In this document: positions 25,560 to 37,165 of the stretch, piece by piece
Layout: each line of letters opens with the position of its first letter
Position numbering within the stretch: the first letter of the stretch is position 1
NCBI GenBank assembly: GCA_964023205.1
Contig: OZ026838.1
Location: 32,887,843 to 32,951,842, forward strand
Direction of reading: 5' to 3'
DNA from: Lutraria lutraria
Lineage: Eukaryota; Mollusca; Bivalvia; Venerida; Mactridae
DNA length: 64,000 nt
The notes under the pieces: generated by a model
The model's input: the letters and a program-made list of their open reading frames with translations, nothing else
Database searches by the model: none
What the model was told of the DNA's origin: nothing
Position numbers and translations under genes: made by a program

Positions 25560-25812
25560 GTCATCTCTTCGTTTCTGCCCCTTTGTTAGAAATTTAGCGC
25601 GCTAATTTCGCCGAATTACGTTATCGGGAATGAACAGGAGCCAATGAAATAGCTCAAACGAATTGACCAATCAGAGCTCCGGATAATTTGGACCACAAGG
25701 CCTACTTGTTCCATTGATGCATTGCAAGGTGCAACGGGAACCAGCAATTCAGAGCGCAATTTAGAATATTCGGAAACGACTGTGTAAATTGTGTTGGGCT
25801 CTCAGAAAAGGT
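25560..25812 (+). promoter_or_regulatory. candidate promoter with two CCAAT boxes and a first-exon donor
   Basis: Two CCAAT words (GAGCCAATGAAATAG at about 25640 and GACCAATCAGAG at about 25667) lie in a locally G+C-richer stretch. About 130 bp downstream CAGAAAAG|GTCAGT could be the donor of a noncoding first exon. No downstream coding exon was recognised on the plus strand before 29.7 kb, so this is weak. Confidence 0.25.
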
Positions 25813-26059
25813 CAGTATTTTTTTACAGATATATATTATAACACTATCTTTATGCATGGAGTATTATAGATGTACTGGTATGTGCACTTACTGACTTAGT
25901 GCTATTGTAAGAAATTCGTGCTCAAATAAGTTGCTACATATTCGGATATGTTATTGGCTCGTTTAATTTCGGATAGTGTGGTAGTGTGTTTCACTCATGT
26001 CAACATGTTTACGTATGCAAAGTATAGATCTACATCGGACGGAACATTACCATTAATAA

Positions 26060-28036
26060 TTAAGAATGAAATATATTCGTACTTTCAGGGCTTTTTTCTT
26101 CTATAGCATTGGCTGTTTACAGGCATCTTCTCAGGAAAAATCTTTAATATTATCAATGCAACATGATTTTTTTGTTAACATCACAGGGGTCGGCCGAGTG
26201 GGCGAAATGGGCGAAATAATCCCCCTAACCTTTCAGACTTCCCCCCTAAATAACGGTCTGGCGAAATTGACTTCGCCCTAAAATCTTGCCAGTTTTATCT
26301 CTGTATACAATATACAAGTTGACTTACACCACAAGAGCCTGTTATTCAATCAAAATAAAATATATACTCAATAAAAAATTACCTACGTATAGAAAAAAAC
26401 AACAGGAGTGCAATGCCTCCCACTCCCCACCCACATCGCTGATACAAGAATCTCTATTCAGCGTTTTTTTTCGCCTCATTGGGAACGGGTCCGGTACCGA
26501 TCAAATTGGGAATTTTCGCGTCGTGAAAAGTGCCAAATTGGGAATTTCATGTCGCGAAATACACCGATTGACAGTTAAGCATTGCGCATGCGCGGTTGAA
26601 GAGCCGCGCAAGAGTTATCGTTCTTGAGTCGCGAGTAAAAAACCGCGGAAAATCGTACACATAATTTGAAGGAACCCATATACTGTTATTATACAAGGTT
26701 TAAATTATTACAGATCCGAATATCAACATATATTTAAAACCATTGAACTGTTCTTCATTCTCATTGCATATGCTATAGTAAATTATTTATTGGCATTCTT
26801 CAAGATTTCTTTTTCAGAATTGTGAAATTTGTAAACTTGAACTTAGGAATGCTATGGAATCATAGAAAAGGGTCAGTTATATGACATCCGTTCATGTTAA
26901 GAAGTCAAATATAACTGACCTGTGTCCATTTCCAATTTTGTATGGTTTAAATTAAAGTTAACATTTTATCAATTAAAATTGAATATCACAATTTATCAGG
27001 ATCATGGTACATTTAACTTTTGTTCAAACTGTCTTCATAGTCATTATTAAGAAAGTCTTCACTTGAAATGAATTTCATTATGATTATGAGTATAATGTGT
27101 CCTTCTGTTGAAGCTGCAATGAGCATATCATTGATATTTGCCGCCATTGGCAACTGATGCAAAATTGACAGCCAATCTGATAGTCTAGCTACTGAGGAGT
27201 TCAAACTGGAACAAATGCGACTTGCCAACCAGTCATGTTCTGTTATAGCATTCTTTGTATTTTTTATGTTACTATCAGAGCTTGATTGTTATTTATATAC
27301 TGTGTAAAAACAAAACTTCATACTTTTCACATTGCACCGATTGGTGTTTAGTACTATACCACCAGTGTACACTGTCCAGAATTTAGTTTGTATGATACTT
27401 AAAACACTGCAAGTTGAATACCACACTTACTATTTGAATTAATTAAAGAGCTATGTAATTGTGACTAGTCTGTGGTCTCACTCTCAAAACAGGGTCCATA
27501 TTGTTGATAGTAGACAGTTTACCCATTGGAAAACTGTAGGTGTATATTATTGTATACAAATCAGTGACAATCATCTACATTTTAATGGTTTACAAGTACT
27601 GTATAAACATAACTTACATATTGATGATGAAAATTAAAAGTTATGTTTTAAGAATTATTTGTTTTAGTTTTGCAATGTACCCTAGTCCTTTTGGGCAATG
27701 TGCATGAGAATGGTCAAGTGGATAAGTTGTGTTCTTTTGAACTCCTCTAATGGACATCAGGCCTTGAGGTTATAAAACTTGAGAACAGTCTCTGATCTCA
27801 AATCCATTCTGGAAGTATCATTGTTGAAAATATAGAGAAATTACACTGTTGGGTTAATGTATCAAAAGTATCATTATTGAGCATAAAGACTGTTCTCATG
27901 TTTCATCACCTCAGAGTCAGACCCTGGTACTGGTTCAAACATTCATCTAACACTATGTGCATTACATGTAAATCAAAGGAATGTTGGATTTATGATGACA
28001 ATCACAATCGGTAACATTTCATAGAATTTAATCAAC
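26060..28036. other. gene-free stretch with repeat remnants and an NRF1-like site
   Basis: A CAGGGCTTTTTTC word at 26086 is a possible transposon end (see findings). GCGCATGCGC at 26584-26593 is a perfect NRF1-type palindrome in a short CpG-rich patch. Short ORFs at 26.1-26.6 kb and 27.0-27.2 kb show no family. Otherwise nothing is seen. Confidence 0.4.
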
Positions 28037-28041
28037 ATAAA

Positions 28042-28939
28042 CAGGGCACGAAAAATCCACTCGTCCGCTCGTATTGACGAGTGAATTCATGGTCCGGACG
28101 AGTAGAAAATCGGCTACGGTCGTCCGACGGGACGAGTTGCTTTTGCGTTTAATATAAAACCAATACAAAAAATCAATTAAAAATAATCTCTTGCAGCGGA
28201 ATAACAATACGAAATGTTTGTTCATAATTTTTGTTTGACAGATGGAAAAAATAGCCTTGACACCGGTTTGGAGTAAAATGCCGATCGCCCGGTTCTCTCC
28301 GTGAGCGGCGAACGACTACTATCAAATGGACAATACTTAATTAATTTTACTCTTCGTACTTATAGCGTACATTTTACTAAAAATAGATCTGAAATGGACC
28401 TAGTTATCATTTGAGAAATGAATGGAGGTACTTAATATTTATACTCGGATTAGCCGTGTCGTGATACCTGTAAAACGGCCTGGTCTGGCATTTATCCAGA
28501 CTGTTCTCAAGATGTTTATCATTTTCGGTTTGCTGTCGTCCGTTTCAATTACATATTCAGTTACTTAGCTGTCTTGAACTCCATTCTCACCTGATACAAT
28601 TATTGTGACAGCTTACAAGCTTTAAGTATGCATTACTATGACACTGTTACTGTCAATAATAAAGTTGTTCATTGACAACCTTGAAGAGTTTTAAAATGGT
28701 GTAATGTCATGAAGGCATCCAATGCTCCAGAAATGAACATTAGGTTGTATATTTGGCTGTTTAAATTATCAAAAAGGTTCAGTAAGTGTTTGTATAACTA
28801 CTATATACATTTACTGTTTCTACTGTGCTTTTTCTAGCAAGTAATGGTAGGACGAGTGACATCAAGGGCAGGACGAGTGGATTTTATATGTCACTCGTCC
28901 TACAGGACGAGTGCCCCACAAAATATTTTTCATGCCCTG
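28042..28939. mobile_element. nonautonomous DNA transposon, CAGGGC ends, 5 bp ATAAA duplication
   Basis: Ends CAGGGCACGAAAAAT and, inverted, CAGGGCATGAAAAAT match at 14 of 15 positions. ATAAA directly abuts both ends (28037-28041, 28940-28944). Subterminal regions hold about eight copies of GGACGAGT in both orientations, in two clusters (28070-28140 and 28850-28915), including a perfect foldback CACTCGTCCTacAGGACGAGTG. No transposase ORF. CAGGG ends are usual for hAT-like elements, which mostly make 8 bp duplications; a 5 bp one is less common. Confidence 0.75.
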
Positions 28940-29271
28940 ATAAAAATCATTTGCATTTGACAAATGACAACTAACATGTATGCAACAAGAACGTATATAC
29001 AAGTATGACATTGCACTGAAATAATTAAGCAAAATATGACAGTTACAGTAATCTCTTGGTTTTTAGATATTTGTAATAAATAAATGAGTTGAGGCATTGT
29101 GTTATTTCATAAATTAATATACATTGTACATATTTACATGAGAAAAAAGTATATTACACCAGTGTACATATTCACACGAGGCCGACAACAGTGTGATTGG
29201 GTCCATTAGCCTCACTTGCAAAGTGAAAAGTTTCCACATGATATAACAATATAAATAATATGTACTATCAA

Positions 29272-29673
29272 TTATCTGCATATTACACAAAACCAGTAGT
29301 CAACATTTTTTGAATGTGCATCGTTGACACCAGCACACTTGTAATGCACTCAAACTCCACACTTATCGCAGCTGACAGACTGGTCATCCTCAGTTTTCGG
29401 ATCATCTACGCAGTCACTACCACATGTTCCACACAGGTATAATGGGGTCTTCTGTGCCTTTTTGCATCGTTTTTTTGGCTGTGTCTGCTTAGTTGAATGT
29501 TTATTCATTGCTGGCAGCAGAATTCTACACACATCTACATTTTGACATGCGTTCTTTAATGGTGTTGTAAATGATTTACTGGGTGACCTTTCACATCCCT
29601 TGGCCACTTCATTTTCTTCATTTTGATCAACGTTTAACAGTACAGGTAACACATGCTTTCCCCAGAAACACAC
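29272..29673 (-). pseudogene. severed C-terminal part (PHD finger) of the SWIM-YqaJ-PHD gene
   Basis: This reading frame continues exactly, across the Harbinger insertion, the YqaJ frame that ends at 38061. The segment opens VCFWGKHVLPVLLN, the FW...LP-type tail usual after YqaJ domains, runs through a basic linker, and ends in a complete Cys4-His-Cys3 PHD finger: CGTC, CDKC, VH, YKC, WFC, IC, then TAA at 29272. Between CDKCGV and VHYKC the codon at 29350-29352 is TGA where PHD fingers have Trp (TGG). So the domain is cut off from its gene and also carries a nonsense mutation. PHD fingers read histone tails; in a transposon-type protein this could aid target choice (inference). Confidence 0.85.
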
Positions 29674-29767
29674 CAGTAGTGCGTTCAGTTAGATTTCACG
29701 TTAACCAATCACTGTTCGCCTAGCTACCAGTCTAATTGAACGACCCGTTTGGCGCGTACGTTTAAAG

Positions 29768-30604
29768 ATGGCCGACCGACGAATACTTGCGGCGATTATT
29801 CTGGAAGAATTTGCAGAAAACGAGCTTTTTGGTCAAATGCAAAGAAATCAACTGCTGCTTATTCCATTAATGTTAATGCTGGTAATAAAGGCACTTTGCT
29901 CTCTGAAGAGCAAGTTCATAAAATTTCCAGAGTCACGACATGAAATGCTATCTGTTGCTGGTGGATTTCAACAACGATGTGGAATGCCTGGTGTTGTTGG
30001 TGCTTTAGATGGCACACACATCCCTATACCTGCACCAAAGTCTGAGCATAGAGCATCATACATCAACCGTAAAGGGTTTGCTAGTATGCAGTTACAGGTA
30101 TTGTGTGACAGTAAGCTACTGTTTTTAGATACATACACGGGATGGCCAGGTTCTGTCCATGATGCCAGAGTGTTCAGGAACAGTCCAGTACATGACTTTA
30201 TTCAGGCATTACCTTTGGAATTTCATGTTCTTGGGGATTCAGCCTATCCACTATCTCCAAACATGCTGGTACCATATAGAGGCAATGGTCATCTTGATTC
30301 ACTTCAGAAAAAGTTTAACAAGACGCATTCTTCAACCAGAGTGGATGTAGAAAGGTCAATAGGTCGATTAAAATGCAAATTTCGAAGACTGAAATCCCTA
30401 GATATGGTGTTAAAAGACATGATTCCACAAGTTATTACTGCTTGCTGTGTACTACACAACATTATTCTTCTTTGGGACAATGATGATGAAGCAGATGAGA
30501 CAAATGAGGAGGAAAATGAAGTGATAACTACCGAGGAATGTAGAAATGAACCCACCAATGCTCATGGGGAAGCTAAGAGGCGTTCTGTTGCAAACATGTT
30601 GTAA
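29768..30604 (+). CDS. Harbinger-type DDE transposase (HARBI1-like), N-terminally shortened
   Basis: The 278 aa ORF holds the whole DDE_Tnp_4 nuclease: ALDGTHIP (Asp81), WPGSVHDARVF, LGDSAYPL (Asp157) and VERSIGRLKCKF (Glu195), then ITACCVLHNI and an acidic tail. It lies about 90 bp inside the left inverted repeat. HARBI1-type proteins are about 350-450 aa. Here residues 1-45 jump straight to the KFIKFPES segment that normally precedes the nuclease, so the helix-turn-helix region seems deleted or in an unseen exon. It would need the Myb/SANT partner for nuclear import and DNA binding, as known for the superfamily. Catalytic residues are intact, but activity is doubtful because of the short N-terminus. 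Confidence 0.9.
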   Translation: MADRRILAAIILEEFAENELFGQMQRNQLLLIPLMLMLVIKALCSLKSKFIKFPESRHEMLSVAGGFQQRCGMPGVVGALDGTHIPIPAPKSEHRASYINRKGFASMQLQVLCDSKLLFLDTYTGWPGSVHDARVFRNSPVHDFIQALPLEFHVLGDSAYPLSPNMLVPYRGNGHLDSLQKKFNKTHSSTRVDVERSIGRLKCKFRRLKSLDMVLKDMIPQVITACCVLHNIILLWDNDDEADETNEEENEVITTEECRNEPTNAHGEAKRRSVANML

Positions 30605-30958
30605 TAGTTATCATAGCAGTACTACAAATAACCAAATAGGTGTGTACTTACCTATTCTGGCAAATGAACTATCCCAGCAGTGAATTATTTTCAGTCAACC
30701 CAATTATATTTTTCTTTGGAGCTGAACAAAAGTTTTGATTCTTGTCACAGACAAAAATGTGGGTGTGTAAAAATATTGTGCTATGGAAATCTTACACTAA
30801 GCGTTTATCAACTAAGGTTCATTTGCTGTGAAACAATGTATGTTTTGTGTTATTTATTTACTTGCTCTTTAAATGGATTTGCTTCATTCCAATGCAACTG
30901 TTGATGGTATTAACTTAAAAATTAAAATTCAAAAATCTAGTCACTTGTTCATTGTAAT

Positions 30959-31195
30959 TTGGACCCACCTCTGTGGTCTAGTGGTTAAGGCTGCTGACTT
31001 CAGATCAATGTATTTTTTCAATTATAGGTTGTGGGTTCGAGCCCAGCTACCATGTCCTTTCATGTAAGAATTTGAGTGTCACTTGCTGACGGAGGATGCT
31101 AGTACTGGTTCTTACCAGGAATGATGATTAGGTGAACTGTCCGTCTTATATAACTTGACTGTTGAAAAGGGGGGTAAAACATGCCAAAAAAACAA
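30959..31195 (+). repeat. tRNA-derived SINE inside the Harbinger element
   Basis: Head with TGGTCTAGTGGTTAAGGC (A box) and GGGTTCGAGCCC (B box), tail with TAGTACTGGTTCTTACCAGG, ATTAGGTGAACTGTCC and GTTGAAAAGGGGGGTAAAAC. Same family and orientation as the copy at 2437. Flanks TCATTGTAATTTG and TCACTGTATTTG are a decayed target duplication. Confidence 0.8.
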
Positions 31196-31440
31196 ATCAC
31201 TGTATTTGTTCTATTCACCTGTACAGAATCAGTCTGTAATTGACTTTGTAACATGCTTTTCGCATAAAGTATGGTGCTCTGTTTATGTGTAAATAATATA
31301 TGTTTTAAGAAACAAACAAGTATGCATACATTAAATTATGTATTTCCTCCATTTTTTATAAATGAAATACAAAATCAATACAAGTATAAAACTATAATTC
31401 AAATAAATGTGAAAATAAAACAGGTTAATAGAATACTATT

Positions 31441-31870
31441 TCTGCACATGTACAAGTATTTATTATTACCTATATTGAAAGTGTACAGAAAAAAAATGAA
31501 ATAATACATGTAAACAAATCGAGGTTGTACTATTTATGCACATAAATTCTTTCCTATACTGTAAGTGTATAGAAAAAGCAGTGCAATAATATATGTAACG
31601 AGTCATGAAGTGCACATACATTCTTTCCTATACTGAAACTGCTACGAAAGTGTATAGAAAATAGAATTGCAGTAACACATGTAACGAGTCATCGATTCTA
31701 CTATTAGTGCACATACATACTTTCCTATACTGAAACGAAAGTGTATAGAAAACAGAAGTGCAGTAACACGTGGATTGTACAATTCTGCCCATGTGTATTT
31801 ATCTTAATCAAAAGTGTTATGAAAATGTACAGAAAAAAGATAGGCAATAGAACATGTAAACATTTCTAGC
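31441..31870. repeat. tandem repeat, about five units of 75-100 bp
   Basis: Units share TGCACATACATTCTTTCCTA, TACTGAAAC, AAAGTGTATAGAAAA, GCAGTAACACATGTAACGAG. Unit starts are near 31444, 31539, 31612, 31710 and 31787. It fills the space between the two convergent Harbinger genes. Confidence 0.75.
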
Positions 31871-32758
31871 AACAACTACATTCTAGTTCTGATTAATACT
31901 CCTACAATAAATAATTCAAACCAAGTCATTATTACAGCATATAAACAAAACTCGTAAGAGTATGCAAAGCTTGATGATAACTGAAAGCAACAATTTATTA
32001 AAGTATAAGTATTATTCCAAGAGTTTATTCTATATCGTCGGAAAGAGGATGTAACATGTTAACATTAGCTATTGACTGACACAATTCAGTGAAAACTTTC
32101 CCACAAATGCAGTGCTGTACAAAATAGAAATGTCCATAGGACACATTACAAATCATGTACTTAAATATATACAAAACAATACTAAGTTTATGACTAAACC
32201 ACATAACTGATAAATATCACTTATCAGGATGAACAATAAAAATGGCAAGCCAGTGTAACATTGTTGATGAAATATCAAGGTATAAGCCTGTAATTTTCTG
32301 TAAATTGATTAGTATGTATCTACCTTTAGTTTGTTAACTCTAAAAATGGTTGACTAAGTAAAAAGTTCTTATCCTTGAAAATTGTTTGTTTGGGACAAGG
32401 ACTTAATATATATGTATGTATATAAGTCCTTGTTTGGGATAGCCCTACCAAGAGACAAAACAAAGTTGGATAGGGCCGTTAATGGCGAGTATGTAGCGTA
32501 AACACAAACAAAGTTAAGTATTTTTAGGATAGTCACAATGGTTTCAAATACATGTATTATGAAGCACCCAGTGAAACCTTTGAACAAAGACCACTCTTGT
32601 GAGGAAAGTATGAATCTGACTTTTATTGGAAGTTGACCTTTATTCCGGGGTCATTTTTGTTTTAATTAATAACAGTTTGTAAAACAATGGTTTTCCATTC
32701 ACAGGGTGGCCTTTATTTAAGGTTGGACGATGAAACTGGTTTGACTGTTCAAAGACAA

Positions 32759-34539
32759 TTAATTTTTAGTAAGAGCATCCACCAAACTCTTCAAAATATT
32801 GTTTCTTTCTTCCGCTATTTCAAGCATTTTTCTGTTAGACTCCTCTAATGCATCCATCCTGCTGTTGCTGTCCTGCACAAAAGATCGGAACCAGTCAGGA
32901 GCCTCACCGCTTGTTCTTCTCTTCTTAATTACAGGTGTTGCAGGGATGGATTCATCAGAGGACGGCGTTTCTTTTGTTGGTGAAGGCGTCCTTGTCCGCA
33001 GAACACTTGGCGGCAACGGTGGCTTCCCACTTCTTTCATTAGCAACTCTGACAGCACACTCAGAAGATACTACAAATACAACAAAAAGAAAAACATTTTG
33101 CCAGCAATTCTTTGCAAATGATATTAACAAGTTCAAATTTACAATGACTTGATATTAATGTCAGTTAAAAATGCTTCAAATTAATGTGAAAATTTCCTTC
33201 TTTTACTTGTTTGTTGATTGAGTTTTACACCTTTTTCAACAGTCAGTGCTCTTTTACTTATATATGTAGCTAAGTTGTCAAAATTGCTGATATCATATGA
33301 AGATATACACACACCACACGACTTTTTGAACACATCATATTATCTAATATAATGAACAGCAGATATTAGGCATTAAATGCAAACCTTGAGGCAACTCAGC
33401 TGATGCCACAACATTCACTGGCCTAACAGCTGGATCTCCTGCAAGAACTTCATCCATGGCATTGTAATACAGCCAGTTACGCCGCCCTCGACCACTCTTT
33501 TGATTCGAATCACTTATAAGTCTGTACCTGAAATCATTGAAATCAATAATAAAATGATCCTTTAAAATCATTTGCCATATTGACCATCAGATCAGTCAGA
33601 CGATGCATAATCATTGTTAAAACAAGGACAAGTAACTCAAATAATAAACAAGAGGACCTCTATCGCTCACCAGATAAAAAGACTCTTAGAGAAAATTATC
33701 ATGAGCCTTGGGGCGGCCAAATTTGCCCCTAGGGCAATAATTTGAACAAATTGGGTTGATATCCAACAGACAATACTACATACAATATATGTAAGCTCTA
33801 GGCCTTGAGTTTAGGACAAGAAGATTTTTTTGTTATCCTATAGAAGTCTATAAAAAGCATGTGAACCCCATGGCAGGGCTAATTTTCACCCTGGGTCATA
33901 CTTTTAACAGACTTGGTAGAGGTCCGCTAGACAATGCTACATACCAAATATCTTACTCTAGGACTTTCGGTTTCGGACAAGAAGATTTTTTTAAATTTCC
34001 TAAATAGATTCAGAAATCTTAAATGTTTTTCAAGTTATGCTCTAGACAGACGTTATCATTTAAATTTAACCTTATTTAGGTTCAAATAAATATATCAAAA
34101 GTTTTGGTGCTGTGCTTTGGACAATAATTTTGTTACAATTAAGCAAGGGGCAATAATTTAAACAAAAAATAGGAAGGGTTATGAACTTAAACTCTGCTCT
34201 TCATCTTATTGCCATCTAACTTTATTTCAAGTTTCAAGCAAAAAGTGTTACTTAGGTGTCCCCTAAAGGCCAACTTGATAGTAATTTCCAGTAATGAACC
34301 AATATCCAGACTGATGCATGACTGGAAACTTTAAAAAGCCTGATGTATTTACCTGTGTTTCAGCGTACGAAATTTTTCATTACACTGGAAACCAGTGACA
34401 TTGCATCCCTTTTCCACCATTCTACATGATATCTTCCCCCAGACATCTTTCTGCTTGTATGCAGATGACACGAAGAGATCTTTAAACTCGGAATATAGTG
34501 CAATCAAAAGTAGGACCCACTCATGTTTCCATACCAATG
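32759..34539 (-). CDS. Harbinger Myb/SANT-like DNA-binding protein (multi-exon)
   Basis: Three exons join in phase: 34539-34353, 33527-33385, 33069-32759, all GT/AG. The first carries a Myb/SANT-like domain with the spaced aromatics W..EW.LLLIALYSEFKDLF, DVWGKI, and the closing GFQCNEKFRTLKHR; the second continues YRLISDSN and a basic GRGRRN patch; the third is a Pro/Ser-rich linker followed by a likely coiled coil (DWFRSFVQDSNSRMDALEES...) near the C-terminus. The N-terminal start exon is not identified. Harbinger elements need such a protein, made from a second gene, to recruit the transposase to the inverted repeats. A molluscan repeat sits in the first intron. The gene is convergent with the transposase. 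Confidence 0.82.
33645..33990 (+). repeat. molluscan GACCTCTATCGCTCACC-type dispersed repeat
   Basis: It begins AACAAGAGGACCTCTATCGCTCACC, then GGGGCGGCCAAATTTGCCCC and repeated GGACAAGAAGATTTTTTT words (about 33812 and 33972). The style (internal near-repeats of about 150 bp) matches the array at 53615. It lies in the intron of the Myb/SANT gene. Confidence 0.6.
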
Positions 34540-35323
34540 CTGAAAAGACAAGGATGTTTATTCCACAGTTAGTCCTTTGGTTTTGAATTGATTGACAAAC
34601 ATGCACTTTCAACATAATCTACATAGGCTACATTCATCTTGCTGTAAATCTGCTTCCTGTGTTTCTCAACTGTAAGAGCATCAGTCTACAGAATGAAATT
34701 ACAGCATTATGCCCCTCACAGGACTTTAACTCACACCCTCTGAATCTATATGGCACTGATATATTCCTGGGTTCTGCAACATGTTACATTACAAGGCACA
34801 TAATAGCATTTTCCTACAATACACTACGGAGTCAGACACCATAAAACTGATCAAGAGTATGATAACAGAGTGTCATATAGATAATTGCAGGGAAGATAAT
34901 TAGGGAAGGGGAGTGACAATGGCTATTACATAACATCATGTTATAGACTATTAGGCACATATTCTGTAAATAATAGATAATACTTCATCAATTAAAGCAA
35001 TTCAATAAAAGCATATCAAGTTAAATTCCAGTGATTTGTTCCATATATTTTATAGCCTTATAAAGGCTGTTTCCCCAATCCAAAAAGTGTCATATTTCCC
35101 ACCAAAATGAAGTCATATATTTCCCACTGAAAAGAAAATTAAAGAAATCCCATAACTTGGAAGAGGAGTAGGCTGACCTAAGGACACCATGTCATTTGTC
35201 ACAAGTACCATGACTTTATGCTGCATGTTGAAATGAAATAAAATTGATAAATAATCACACTCTCAGTTGATGGTTTTTATTTCAAATTTTTTGCTTTTTC
35301 TGATTTATTGTGCTATATATTTT

Positions 35324-37165
35324 GGTATCCGGACAAAAGCTCCCCCGGACAAAAGCTCCCCCGTTCATTTTGATAGGGGCGGACAAAAGCTCCCCCATTG
35401 TTTTACTACCCCGGACAATCGCTCTCCCGTTATTTTTGCACCCCGGACAAAAGCTCTCCCGTGTTATTCGATCAATAAATATAAGCTACGTTTGTCAGTG
35501 CGTTCCCGACCTCAGTAAAGGATAAAATCAAGATTATTTCGGACTGAGACCTGAATAAAATCTGATGATGTCTATTTTATGTAAGTATTTGATGAAGTTT
35601 CTGTGATTGACTGTCTGATCTGTAGAATGTGTGTGCCATACCCGTATATTTATCAAAATAGACTACGTAAGATACTTTAGTATATTATGTACCTTTATTC
35701 ATCTTCTGACCACATAACATAAATAAAGTATTCTAACAATAATATTACATACATGCAGACAGATACAAAATAACAAATAGCACCTTCAAAAGAATCTATC
35801 AGTCAACATATAATACAGAGAAATTGAACGAAATGTGATAATGAGAGTAAATCACAAAACACTGATGCATTGAGATGCTAATGGAATCACACATTGGATT
35901 ATCTAATGATCACTCCAGGCTGTTGCGAACAACAAACATTAATGTTTGCAAATTAGTACTCGAACTAATTATTTTAAAACTGTTTTCTTTTTTAGTATAA
36001 TGCTCTCAATTTTGGAATCATAAAAATTCTATATTAAGGTATTCTGACTAGTTCATATCCAGAAACAAAAACATGAAATCTATAAATTGGTGAAACTTAA
36101 TATTACCAGTCAGTCAGTCACGATACCTTGTGAACATTATTAAATTTCGAAAATTACTGAATGTCTTCCGAATACCACGGAATCATGAAACAGTAATATT
36201 ATGATCGATAATAGATGCTACCATTTTTAACCATTTTGACACTTACATTGATGTCTGTGACGATTGAGCCTTTACATGATTTCGTCACACGTTGTGAGCA
36301 TTCCCATCGTATAGTAGATTTTGACGTCTTCTTCTTAGTATAGGCGTGACCGTCGTTGCAGAGCTTTTGCTTTCCGTTATATGTGAAGATTTCCATATTG
36401 ATTGTGATATTTTCAGAATATCGTAGACATTTAATACGGCTAGGAATTGACATTTTGAGTACCGTGAGTACCATGAGTAATGGTTGTCAGTTAAAGAATG
36501 TGTTAATCTATTATCTTTGTCAGCTATAATGTACTTTAATTTGTCGGCTCTATACTTTACTCTAATTAATTTTGTTTTTTACACGCTAATTGAAACATAT
36601 CTTGCAAACAATGCAAGTGTGAATCAAGTACCATTGTCGGCTGAATGACAAGGTATGTAATGTACATTTTTGTAATTGATTTTTTTGTTTGATAAATAAA
36701 ATGGACGATAATTATATGACAATATTGATTGAAATATTTTATGCTTGTTATTAAATAAAATGTTAACTATACTATATTTTGACAAAATCGGCATATAATA
36801 CAAACATATTTTTTTTTTAAATTAAAGTAAGAACGATAACTTATTTGTGTGAGCGTCCTATCTGGAGTTATCGTTATTGAGTAGGTGCACGTTGTCAGTA
36901 GTGAGCATTTGACCATTAATTTTCAATTTAATTCATCATTTTTTTCGAGGAATGAGAGGTTGGTTATATGTTAATAGATCAGAATATCGTGACATATTAT
37001 CAATCGTTGGTAAGTTCATTTTTATAAAAGGGGAGCTTTTGTCCGGGGTGCAAAAATAACGGGAGAGCGATTGTCCGGGGTAGTAAAACAATGGGGGAGC
37101 TTTCGTCCGCCCCTATCAAAATGAACGGGGGAGCTTTTGTCCGGGAGAGCTTTTGTCCTACATTC
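35324..37165. mobile_element. nested element with 16-mer array inverted repeats and a FLYWCH ORF
   Basis: The arms 35331-35460 and 37029-37158 are near-identical inverted repeats of about 130 bp. Each holds five copies of GGACAAAAGCTCCCCC or close variants; left-arm copies start at 35331, 35347, 35381, 35413 and 35445. ATATATTTT occurs exactly at 35315-35323 and 37166-37174, giving a 9 bp candidate target duplication with 7 non-matching bp between it and the first 16-mer on each side. A 9 bp duplication, long arms and a FLYWCH finger all fit a Mutator-like (MULE) element, but the catalytic part is absent. AT-rich duplications can arise by chance. Confidence 0.8.
36199..36474 (-). CDS. FLYWCH-type zinc-finger ORF, 91 aa
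   Basis: Residues about 29-75 match the FLYWCH pattern: FTYNGKQKL, DGHAYTKKK, IRWEC (W-x-C), then RVTKSCKGSI (second Cys) and a closing region where the His would be expected is weak (VSVKMV). FLYWCH fingers sit at the N-terminus of many Mutator-like transposases and of Mod(mdg4)-type proteins. Here the ORF stops straight after the finger and no nuclease follows inside the element, so it is a stand-alone remnant or a small regulator of the element. No intron is apparent. Confidence 0.6.
   Translation of the reverse strand: MVLTVLKMSIPSRIKCLRYSENITINMEIFTYNGKQKLCNDGHAYTKKKTSKSTIRWECSQRVTKSCKGSIVTDINVSVKMVKNGSIYYRS

Noticed and set aside
27013..27228. 71 aa minus-strand ORF (HIILIIIMKF)
   Set aside because: No family recognised and no splice-supported context; could be a decayed transposon piece but nothing decisive is visible.
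29749..29943. Plus-strand 64 aa ORF overlapping the Harbinger transposase
   Set aside because: It is a shadow in another frame of the DDE transposase, which has clear family motifs.
35267..35525. Plus-strand ORFs with repeated DKSSP/GQKL words
   Set aside because: They are translations of the 16-mer array in the inverted repeat, not a protein.
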